12,027 nt of DNA from Planctomycetales bacterium. GTDB taxonomy: Bacteria; Planctomycetota; Planctomycetia; Pirellulales; Thermoguttaceae. Position numbers and translations under genes: made by a program. The notes below the pieces were generated by a model. The model made no database searches, was not told the origin of the DNA, and saw only the letters and a list, made by a program, of their open reading frames with translations. The stretch lies in contig SKJM01000541.1 in assembly GCA_007122045.1 (NCBI GenBank), forward strand, positions 1-12,027, given 5' to 3'. Below, one piece after another: positions 6,059 to 12,027 of this stretch (within the stretch, counting starts at the first letter, position 1; every line of letters starts with the position of its first letter).

Positions 6059-6106
6059 GAACGGGCGTGGTGCGATAGTTTCCGCCGCTCGCCTCAGGAC
6101 CCTCGA

Positions 6107-7474
6107 ATGTCAGACCACGAACTCCAGCGAAAATTCGGTTTGTCCACCGCCACCTACGTGGTGATCGCCAGTATGGTCGGGACCGGGATTCTGATCTCGC
6201 CCGGCTTCATGATGGTTTCGCTCCAGAACTACCCGCTGATCTTCGGGTTGTGGGTGCTGGGTGGGGTGCTGGCCCTGTGCGGCGCGCTGTGCGTGGCGGA
6301 ACTGGCGGCCGCGCTGCCGCAAGCGGGCGGCGAATACGTGTACCTGCGCGAAGCCTACGGCCCCATGCCGGCCTTCCTCTCCGGCTGGACCTCGTTCTTC
6401 CTCGGCTTCGCCGCGCCGCTGGCGGTGACGAGCCACCTGGCGGCCGAGTACCTGTTGACGCCTTTCGGCTTGGACACGGGATACCGGATCCCCGTCCTGG
6501 CGGCCGTCATCGTCGCCGCCATCACGGTGCCCAACCTCCTCGGCCACCGTCTTTCCGCCTGGACGCAGGACTTCACCACGATCATCAAGCTCGCCCTGTT
6601 CGTGGGCCTGGTGGTCCTGGCGGCGCTGTTCCCCGGCGGGCGCCTCGCCCACGTCGCCGAAGGGCAACCCATCAGGCAGGTCGGCGTGGGCATCGCCGCC
6701 ACCCAGTTGTTCTACGTCATGTTCGCCTACAGTGGCTGGAATGCCGCCAGCTACCTGGCCGGCGAAGTACGCAACCCCGGAAGAACCCTCCCCCGCTCGC
6801 TCCTGCTGGGCGCCGGCTCGGTCATCCTGCTGTACCTGGCCGTCAACCTGGTGTTTGCCTATGCCGTGCCCCTGGACGCCGTGGGGTTCGGCGAGGGCAT
6901 GGTGCACCCCACCCAAGTACCCCTACTGGCCGTCGAGAACCTGTTCGGCTCGCGGGCTTCCAACGTCTTCTCGGTGCTTCTGGGCGTGACGTTCCTGGCA
7001 AACGTCAGCGCGTTTGTCATCACCGGCCCGCGGGTGTACTACGCCATGGCACGGAACGGATTGTTTCCCTCGATCGCCCAGCGGGTGAGCCCCAAGGGGC
7101 GGGTGCCCGTGTACGGGATGGTCCTGCAAAGCCTCCTGGCGATCATCATCCTGTTCGCCATGGATTTCCAGAACCTGTACCAATATGCCTCGGTGGGGCT
7201 GTCGCTGTTCGCCATGCTATTCATCGCGGCCGTGTACGTGCTTCGCTGGCGCCGGCCGGAAATGGAACGGCCGTTCCGCGTGCCCGGCTACCCCGTCGTG
7301 CCGGCCATCTTCCTGGTGGTGACCCTGTTCATGGCGGTCTTCGCCTTCGTGGAGTGGCCTGGGCCCTCGCTGTACAGCGCCGGCAGCATCCTTGTGGGCA
7401 TCCCGGTTTACTACGTGTGGTCGGCCTTGTTCCGGCCCCGGCAGTACGGCGGCCGGTCCCAAGGCCCGATCTGA
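6107..7474 (+). CDS. APC-superfamily amino acid/polyamine permease
   Basis: The 455-residue membrane protein has about 12 hydrophobic helices, the usual number and length for the amino acid-polyamine-organocation superfamily. The first helix carries the substrate-backbone-binding motif GTGIL (25-29) in VVIASMVGTGILISPG, and the second begins YPLIFGLWVLGGVLALCGAL. Further family signs are the loop LPQAGGEYVYLREAYGP, the helix TQLFYVMFAYSGWNAASYLAGE, and GPRVYYAMARNGLFP. Such carriers exchange or import amino acids or polyamines with protons or another amino acid; the substrate is not evident. I chose the ATG at 6107 because AGGA lies 10-13 bases upstream and the membrane region begins soon after. 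The frame is open upstream to 5957, but that part overlaps the inverted repeat and looks non-coding. No metabolic partner gene is adjacent. Confidence 0.9.
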   Translation: MSDHELQRKFGLSTATYVVIASMVGTGILISPGFMMVSLQNYPLIFGLWVLGGVLALCGALCVAELAAALPQAGGEYVYLREAYGPMPAFLSGWTSFFLGFAAPLAVTSHLAAEYLLTPFGLDTGYRIPVLAAVIVAAITVPNLLGHRLSAWTQDFTTIIKLALFVGLVVLAALFPGGRLAHVAEGQPIRQVGVGIAATQLFYVMFAYSGWNAASYLAGEVRNPGRTLPRSLLLGAGSVILLYLAVNLVFAYAVPLDAVGFGEGMVHPTQVPLLAVENLFGSRASNVFSVLLGVTFLANVSAFVITGPRVYYAMARNGLFPSIAQRVSPKGRVPVYGMVLQSLLAIIILFAMDFQNLYQYASVGLSLFAMLFIAAVYVLRWRRPEMERPFRVPGYPVVPAIFLVVTLFMAVFAFVEWPGPSLYSAGSILVGIPVYYVWSALFRPRQYGGRSQGPI

Positions 7475-7583
7475 GGCCGTACCGACCATGCTCTGGTAGA
7501 TTTCGGGAATTTCTTGCCTGATTCCGCAGAAAACGGACCTTAACCGATGTGTGGCGTAGTTGTGCGCGTACCGTGGCCTGAAT

Positions 7584-8135
7584 ATGTCTAGTCCTACCCA
7601 TAACGAAGCACCCATAGCCCCTCTGGCCGACGATTTCTTGCGATTGTATTCCGCGCATCAGCCGAGAATCTTCGCCTACATTTTCACCTTGTTGCCAAGC
7701 TGGCACGATGCGGAAGATGTACTCCAGGAGACCAGCGTCGTGCTTTGGCGGGCATTCGGCGAGTTTCAGCCCGGCACCGACTTCCGCGCCTGGGCATGCA
7801 AGACGGCCTTCCATCAGGTCTTGTCCTTTCGCAAGCGACAGAAACGCGTGCCGATCCCCCTAAGCGAGGCGTTCGTCGACACGGTGGCCGCCGAGTTGGC
7901 CGAAATGGACAAGACGCTGGACCATCGGCTCCAAGCCTTGGCCGCCTGCGTCGAAAAGCTGCCGCGGCGGGCACGCGAACTGTTGCGGCGGTGTTACCAG
8001 TCTGGTTTGGCCACGAAGCAGGTCGCCGCGGAACTGGAACGACCGGCGGGAACCATCTACAAAGAACTCACACGGATCCGCCGCGGCTTGTTCGCTTGCG
8101 TGGAAAGGACCCTCGCTTCGGAGGAGCGGGCATGA
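7584..8135 (+). CDS. ECF RNA polymerase sigma factor, Rhodopirellula/Verrucomicrobium type
   Basis: The 183-residue product has only sigma regions 2 and 4. Region 2 spans about residues 16-85: DDFLRLYSAHQPRIFAYIF, then DAEDVLQETSVVLWRAF, then FRAWACKTAFHQVLSFRKR. Region 4 spans about 118-178 with a helix-turn-helix in YQSGLATKQVAAELERPAG followed by TIYKELTRIRRGL. The sequence fits the ECF group named after Rhodopirellula and Verrucomicrobium (TIGR02989 as I recall it). I chose the first ATG (7584). An upstream TTG start at 7560 is possible and there is no clear ribosome binding site, which is not rare in planctomycetes. Its stop codon overlaps the start of the FecR-LamG gene by 4 bases (ATGA), so the two are translationally coupled. 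It probably directs RNA polymerase to its own operon and other targets when released by that protein. Confidence 0.93.
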   Translation: MSSPTHNEAPIAPLADDFLRLYSAHQPRIFAYIFTLLPSWHDAEDVLQETSVVLWRAFGEFQPGTDFRAWACKTAFHQVLSFRKRQKRVPIPLSEAFVDTVAAELAEMDKTLDHRLQALAACVEKLPRRARELLRRCYQSGLATKQVAAELERPAGTIYKELTRIRRGLFACVERTLASEERA

Positions 8136-9760
8136 GCGAACGTTGGATCCCGGATAACGAGTTGATGGACCTGGTCGAGGCCGTCTGCCACGGCGAACCG
8201 AGCGACGAGCAGACCGCGCGGCTGGAAGCCCGGGTGCTGGGCGACCAGCATGCCCGGCAGTATTACATCCGGTACCTGCACATGCACGCCCATCTACCCT
8301 TGCTCCAGGGCGAGCAGCCCGAGGACGCGGTTGAAGGGGCTGGGGAGGTCGAGGACGCCCGCACCCCCGCGCCGCCGGTTCCGACGGCCGGCATGTTCGG
8401 CGCGGCGGTCGATCGGATCGTCACGTATTTCAGCGACATTACTCCGTTTTCATGGCTCGTCGCGACGTTGATCACGCTCTCGATGTTGGGGGTGTTGGCC
8501 GTGTGGGTCGCCCCGGTCTATTGGCCCCAGGCCGGCGGGCCGGACCTTCGCGTCGAATTGCCCACCCACGTTGCGCAAATCGGGCGCGCGGTCGATTGCC
8601 GATGGGCCGATCCCGGCACCGCCCCCCAGCCCGGCTTCTTCCTCCCGCAAGGCCGGCGGCTCGAGCTGGTGTCCGGACTGGTCGAGATCAAGTTCGGCAG
8701 CGGGGCGAATGTCTTCGTGCAGGGGCCGGCCACCTTCACGGTCGAGTCGGAAGCGTACGGGCGTCTCGGAGTGGGGCGATTGACCGCGCACGTGTCGAAG
8801 CCGGCCAGGGGCTTCACGATCGGAACCCCCACCGCGCGGATCGTCGACTTGGGAACCGAATTCGGGGTGGAAGTGGGGAAGGATCAGGACACCCAGGTCC
8901 ACGTGCTGACCGGCGCGGTCGAGGTGGCCCGCACCGACGCGCCGGACGGAGCGCGAATACGGCTGGGGGCCGGCGAGGGACTCCGGGTCGATTCGACGGG
9001 CATGACGCGAATGGCGGCCGACGCCGATTTCGTCCGCTCCCCGCCGGCCGAGGCGGGCGAATCGCACACCTACACGGCCATGGCGCTGGAACTGCGCCCC
9101 GCGGCCTACTGGAACTTTGAAACGATTGCGGGCGACAAGCGGGTGCTCGACGTATCGGGCAACGGGCACGACGGGCAATTGCGAGGCGGTGCCGCCGTCG
9201 CCGAAGGCGCGGGCCGGGTCGGCAACGCCCTCTGGCTCGACGGCACCGGGTTCGTTGAGGTGCCCAATCATCCGGCACTCCATCCCGGCCGTGGCAGTTT
9301 CACCGTGGCCGGATGGATTCAGGTGCTCGCCCGCACGGGCGAACATCACCTGCTGGGCCAGGGGAGCACCGCTACCCGCTACGGTGAGCCCCGGATTGCC
9401 TGGAGCGTGCGGCTGGACAAGGCGGGCCGGCTGCGCGCCGGCATGGATAACGCGGCGCCAGGGTCCAACACGTTTGCCACCGCCCTCACGGCCGACCTGC
9501 GCGACGGCCGATGGTACCACGTGGCCGTCGTGTTTGACCGCGAACGCCCCGCCCAATTATACTATGTCGATGGGCAACTGGTCCATACGGAGAGCCTCGC
9601 CGGAAAGGTGGTCGACCGGACGCTGGAAAGCCCACACACGCTGAATATTGGCATGAACGACGGCTTCGGCTTCACCACGGGGTTGATCGATGAAGTGCTG
9701 TTGTTTCGGCGCGCGCTTTCCGCCGAGGAGATTCGGAAACTTTGTCCCGGCAATCCATAA
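8132..9760 (+). CDS. FecR-domain/LamG membrane protein, putative anti-sigma factor
   Basis: The 542-residue protein has a cytoplasmic N-terminal helical region (1-60, LEARVLGDQHARQYYIRYLH) of the type found in planctomycete anti-sigma proteins. A single transmembrane helix follows at about 108-128 (WLVATLITLSMLGVLAVWVA). A FecR domain covers about 169-288 with the signature GTPTARIVDLGTEFGVEV (231-248). A C-terminal LamG/concanavalin-like domain covers about 317-540, from PAAYWNFE through WIQVLARTG to GLIDEVLLFRRALSAEEI. FecR proteins pass signals across the membrane to ECF sigma factors; the LamG domain outside the membrane suggests a glycan or surface ligand. GGAG precedes the ATG at 8132, inside the sigma gene's end. 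No zinc-binding anti-sigma motif is visible. The anti-sigma role is inferred from gene order and architecture. Confidence 0.88.
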   Translation: MSERWIPDNELMDLVEAVCHGEPSDEQTARLEARVLGDQHARQYYIRYLHMHAHLPLLQGEQPEDAVEGAGEVEDARTPAPPVPTAGMFGAAVDRIVTYFSDITPFSWLVATLITLSMLGVLAVWVAPVYWPQAGGPDLRVELPTHVAQIGRAVDCRWADPGTAPQPGFFLPQGRRLELVSGLVEIKFGSGANVFVQGPATFTVESEAYGRLGVGRLTAHVSKPARGFTIGTPTARIVDLGTEFGVEVGKDQDTQVHVLTGAVEVARTDAPDGARIRLGAGEGLRVDSTGMTRMAADADFVRSPPAEAGESHTYTAMALELRPAAYWNFETIAGDKRVLDVSGNGHDGQLRGGAAVAEGAGRVGNALWLDGTGFVEVPNHPALHPGRGSFTVAGWIQVLARTGEHHLLGQGSTATRYGEPRIAWSVRLDKAGRLRAGMDNAAPGSNTFATALTADLRDGRWYHVAVVFDRERPAQLYYVDGQLVHTESLAGKVVDRTLESPHTLNIGMNDGFGFTTGLIDEVLLFRRALSAEEIRKLCPGNP

Positions 9761-9824
9761 CCTAAAAAGGGTGCTTTGGTTTTGTTGTTTGTTTTCCATT
9801 TCCATTGTTTCAAGGAGTCTTGCG

Positions 9825-10829
9825 ATGAAGAAACTGAGTGTGTTCCTGCTGTCGTCGGCAGCCTTGGCCCTGGTCGTTCGACCGGCGGTTGCCGAGGTGA
9901 TCGATTACCAGAATCTGGTGACCGCAAACCCGAACCTGCTCTACTATTGGAGCTTCGACGGCACCGACAATACGACGCGTCAGGCCGATAAGGCGCCCGG
10001 GGCCGACGGTTCGGCTAACCTTATTCAGCAAACCTACGGCAACAACCCGACGCCCGTCAGCTTCACCACCGGCTGGAGTGCCGGTTTCGCGCCGGCGAGT
10101 ACGGCCGCCGTGACGACAAGGACCGGCGGCGATCGTGCGCAGGACGGCGCCAGCGGCGCGGCGTTCAAGACGGCCGATGCGAGCAGCGCCGCTTATCTGA
10201 ACCTCCCCTCGACCATGACTGTCGAAGCCATCATCCAGCCGCACCAAACGACCCTTCCGGGGACGTTCGGCGTAGGATACGTCGCCGTATCGCGCCCCGC
10301 CACGAACGTCCGTGGGGCCTTTCTGATGCAGGGAAGCTCCGCCGGCTCAGCGGCGCAGTATTCCGACAATCTGACTGCCTTGATCGGCAGCAGTTGGAGC
10401 ACGGGGAACGAACTGACGCTGCTCGATGCACTCACCGCCGACGACTGGTACTACACGGCGAGCACCTTCGAGGTGTCTGGAGGAAACACCACCATCACCA
10501 GCTACATCGCCAACCTTTCCGCCGGGGAGACCACCCTCACGTCGCTCGGTTCCAAGACCGTCAACGGGAGCTACCTTGGTTCGGCGCCGCTGGGGATTGG
10601 CATGGCGAATTTCAGAATCACGCAGGCAGGCACGCCGTCGGAGTGGTATCAAAGCGCCTTCCCTGGCGCGATCGACGAAGTGGCCATCTACAATGCCGCG
10701 CTCAGTCCGGCGACCCTCCAAGGGCACCTCAACGCGCTTTGGGTTCCCGAACCGTCCGGCATGGTGCTGATGCTGTTCGGCCTGGTCGGATGGGTCCTTG
10801 CCACCGGCCGCCGGCGGCGGGGCAAGTGA
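9825..10829 (+). CDS. Secreted LamG-type protein with PEP-CTERM sorting signal
   Basis: The 334-residue product starts with a signal peptide (MKKLSVFLLSSAALALVV, cleavage likely after Ala-Val-Ala near residue 23). It ends with a PEP-CTERM tail: PEP at 308-310, a hydrophobic helix (313-327) and a basic end (R329-R332). PEP-CTERM proteins are recognised by an exosortase, cleaved and placed on the cell surface. The body resembles a LamG/concanavalin fold: NLLYYWSFDGTDN near the start, TMTVEAIIQPHQT in the middle and FPGAIDEVAIYNAALSPATL near the end. It is rich in Thr, Ser, Ala and Gly with few cysteines. AAGGAG (9812-9817) precedes the chosen ATG; the frame is open upstream but overlaps the preceding gene. 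It lies 64 bp after the FecR-LamG gene and is probably in the same operon. The ligand is unknown, and no exosortase gene is in the window. Confidence 0.88.
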   Translation: MKKLSVFLLSSAALALVVRPAVAEVIDYQNLVTANPNLLYYWSFDGTDNTTRQADKAPGADGSANLIQQTYGNNPTPVSFTTGWSAGFAPASTAAVTTRTGGDRAQDGASGAAFKTADASSAAYLNLPSTMTVEAIIQPHQTTLPGTFGVGYVAVSRPATNVRGAFLMQGSSAGSAAQYSDNLTALIGSSWSTGNELTLLDALTADDWYYTASTFEVSGGNTTITSYIANLSAGETTLTSLGSKTVNGSYLGSAPLGIGMANFRITQAGTPSEWYQSAFPGAIDEVAIYNAALSPATLQGHLNALWVPEPSGMVLMLFGLVGWVLATGRRRRGK

Positions 10830-10884
10830 ACCGTGACGATTGGCCGTTTGGAGGGACGCTCTCGATTTTCGGGGGCGCCACGCT

Positions 10885-10945
10885 GGGGTCAGAGCGCCCT
10901 TAGTCACCGGCGGTGTGGCGAAGACGGCTAAGGGCGCTTTGCCCC
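10885..10945. terminator. Long hairpin after the LamG/PEP-CTERM gene, terminator-like
   Basis: A nearly continuous stem pairs GGGG-t-CAGAGCGCCCTTAG (10885-10903) with CTAAGGGCGCTTTG-CCCC (10928-10945). There are 11 perfect central base pairs, one G-U and one bulged T; the 24-base loop contains a smaller CACC/GGTG hairpin. It starts 56 bases after the stop codon and should end or stabilise the sigma-FecR-LamG transcript. Only three T residues occur at the 3' side and they lie inside the stem, so this is not a textbook intrinsic terminator. Confidence 0.55.
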
Positions 10946-11024
10946 TCGGTTACCCTAAACCGCCCCGGGGAACGGTTCGAATATACACAACGATCCAAAA
11001 TCCAAAACCCTCGAAGGAGGCGCG

Positions 11025-12027
11025 ATGCCACCCCGAATCTTACCGCAGCCTTGTTCTCGGAAACTCTTCCTGGCCGCCGTCTGGCTCACCTCGGTTCATG
11101 CGGCGGCCTCCGAGCCCGTGATCGACGCCGACTTTCCCGGCGGAAACATCCTTCTCGAACGCATCGAGGACGACACCGCCTACCTGCGCCAGGATCTACG
11201 GGACACGGAGGGCTGGTGGTTCTATTGGTGCTTCCGCGTGCGCGGCGCGGCCGGGCAAACGCTCACGTTCAACTTCACGAACCGAAACGTCATCGGCTTG
11301 CAGGGACCGGCCATCAGCCGTGACGAGGGAAGCACTTGGTCCTGGCTGGGCAGGCAGGCCGTCTCGGGCACGTCATTTTCCTACACCTTCGGGGCAGATG
11401 CCGACGACGTGCGTTTCGCCTTCGCCATGCCCTATACGGAAGCCGACCTCAACCGCTTCCTGGCAACCCATGAGAACAATCCCCACCTGAAGGTGGAAAC
11501 GCTCACCCAGGACCGGAGCGGCCGCGACGTGGAACTGCTGCGCGCGGGCAAGTTGGATGGCGAGCCGCGCTACCGGGTGGCCCTGACTGCCCGCCATCAT
11601 GCCTGCGAGACGATGGCCAGTTGGACCCTGGAGGGCATCCTCGACGCCGTCCTGTCCAATACCGAAGACGGGCGATGGTTTCGCGAGAACGTCGAGGTCG
11701 TGGCGGTCCCCTTCATGGACAAAGACGGCGTCGAAGCCGGCGACCAGGGAAAAAACCGGCGCCCGCACGACCACGCACGCGACTACACCGGCGAGGCCAT
11801 CTACCCGACCGTGCAGGCGCTCAAGGACTTCCTGCCAACGTGGTCGGAGGGCAAGCTGCGGATCGCGCTCGACCTGCACTGTCCCTATCTTCGTGACGAT
11901 AACATCTTCTGGGTACTCAATCCGGACGAGCCGTACCAAACGAACACGCGCGCGTTTCTGAGCGTGTTGTCGGATGTCCAGCAGGGACCGCTCACCTACT
12001 CGCCCGCCAACGACCGCCTCTGGCCGA
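11025..12027 (+). CDS. Secreted M14 metallocarboxypeptidase, cytosolic-carboxypeptidase-like (3' end outside window)
   Basis: The frame is open from the ATG at 11025 to the right edge (334 codons). A signal peptide (RKLFLAAVWLTSVHA, ending near residue 27) predicts export. Residues 28-140 match the N-terminal beta-sandwich that precedes the catalytic domain in the Nna1/CCP branch of M14 (FPGGNILLERI, GWWFYWCFRVRGAAGQTLTF). The catalytic domain shows the zinc ligands H192 and E195 in RHHACETMASW and H285 in LDLHCPY. The substrate region reads KNRRPHDHARDY (243-254). Enzymes of this branch remove C-terminal residues such as glutamate from proteins or peptides; here the substrate would be extracytoplasmic. 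The Asn usually preceding the second Arg appears to be Ala251. AAGGAGG lies 4 bases before the ATG. The catalytic Glu near the C-terminus is outside the window. It follows the sigma operon by 195 bp and is probably transcribed separately. Confidence 0.85.
   Translation, partial: MPPRILPQPCSRKLFLAAVWLTSVHAAASEPVIDADFPGGNILLERIEDDTAYLRQDLRDTEGWWFYWCFRVRGAAGQTLTFNFTNRNVIGLQGPAISRDEGSTWSWLGRQAVSGTSFSYTFGADADDVRFAFAMPYTEADLNRFLATHENNPHLKVETLTQDRSGRDVELLRAGKLDGEPRYRVALTARHHACETMASWTLEGILDAVLSNTEDGRWFRENVEVVAVPFMDKDGVEAGDQGKNRRPHDHARDYTGEAIYPTVQALKDFLPTWSEGKLRIALDLHCPYLRDDNIFWVLNPDEPYQTNTRAFLSVLSDVQQGPLTYSPANDRLWP

Larger units (their letters stand above)
5553..6106. other. Gene-free region between infA and the permease gene
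   Basis: These 554 bp separate divergently transcribed genes and contain repeats and hairpins but no supported gene. Besides the elements listed separately there is a CCGGC-GAAA-GCCGG tetraloop hairpin (5710-5723). There is also a 7-bp inverted repeat, AGCCCCC (5906-5912) with GGGGGCT (5936-5942), followed by TTGTTC on the plus strand. The open frames here, including a 121-codon minus-strand frame (5692-6057), are Arg/Gly-rich, run straight through the repeats and lack ribosome binding sites. No clear plus-strand promoter for the permease stands out. Confidence 0.6.

Noticed and set aside
5957-6106. 50-codon N-terminal extension of the permease
   Set aside because: It crosses the inverted repeat, is rich in Arg and unlike APC proteins; AGGA before the ATG at 6107 and the position of helix 1 favour the shorter form.
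7475-7583. Promoter upstream of the sigma gene
   Set aside because: TTGCCT (7514 onward) is a possible -35 box, but no acceptable -10 box follows at 16-18 bases. An ECF-type autoregulated promoter is likely but I cannot place it from one sequence.
7745-8131. Upstream extension of the FecR-LamG frame inside the sigma gene
   Set aside because: It overlaps the sigma factor in another frame; the ATGA overlap with GGAG before 8132 is the natural start.
9690-9824. Upstream extension of the LamG/PEP-CTERM frame
   Set aside because: It overlaps the end of the previous gene and would bury the signal peptide; AAGGAG precedes the ATG at 9825.
10974-10982. GGTTCGAAT resembling a tRNA T-loop
   Set aside because: There is no matching acceptor stem, D arm or anticodon arm upstream, and the bases after it do not pair as a T stem.
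1-12027. CRISPR array, insertion sequence or prophage
   Set aside because: No regularly spaced direct repeats, transposase, integrase or phage structural gene was seen; the repeats present are short and palindromic or paired only.

Overview
The window looks like a chromosomal segment of a GC-rich planctomycete (Planctomycetota, most likely Pirellulales or a neighbour). The evidence is the gene families present: a Tat-exported Gfo/Idh/MocA dehydrogenase, a secreted methyltransferase-like/PQQ-propeller fusion, an ECF sigma factor of the Rhodopirellula/Verrucomicrobium type coupled to a FecR-LamG membrane protein, and a LamG protein with a PEP-CTERM tail. This assignment rests on recognising protein families, not on a marker gene or a search.

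Layout. (1) 1-3024, minus strand: a Gfo/Idh/MocA oxidoreductase (1437-2885) followed by a propeller protein that runs off the left edge (1-1241). A good sigma70-like promoter lies at 2996-3024 and a large hairpin sits between the two genes. (2) 3223-3783, plus strand: a parDE toxin-antitoxin locus with an intact antitoxin and a toxin cut short after 63 residues. A palindrome overlaps its promoter. (3) 3789-5175, plus strand: a lone GspE/PilB-type ATPase whose promoter begins immediately after the broken toxin gene. (4) 5176-5330: a repeat- and hairpin-rich junction between the convergent ATPase gene and infA. (5) 5331-5552, minus strand: infA (IF-1). (6) 5553-6106: a gene-free stretch with imperfect direct repeats and a near-perfect 20-bp inverted repeat. 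(7) 6107-7474, plus strand: an APC-superfamily permease. (8) 7584-10829, plus strand: ECF sigma factor, FecR-LamG putative anti-sigma/surface protein (ATGA overlap), and LamG/PEP-CTERM secreted protein, closed by a long hairpin. (9) 11025 to the right edge: a secreted M14 carboxypeptidase related to cytosolic carboxypeptidases, incomplete.

The clearest functional unit is region 8. It reads as a cell-surface signalling module in which a membrane-anchored FecR protein carrying a LamG domain controls the sigma factor encoded just before it, with a second LamG protein exported to the surface next to it. The link is inferred from gene order and domains. Such modules are common in planctomycetes, so the arrangement is not new as a class. 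The less expected points are the truncated toxin with an intact antitoxin, the orphan ATPase with an altered cysteine motif, the repeat-hairpin units next to infA, and an Asn-to-Ala change at a substrate-binding position of the M14 enzyme. I found no CRISPR array, tRNA, rRNA, complete insertion sequence or convincing phage gene.
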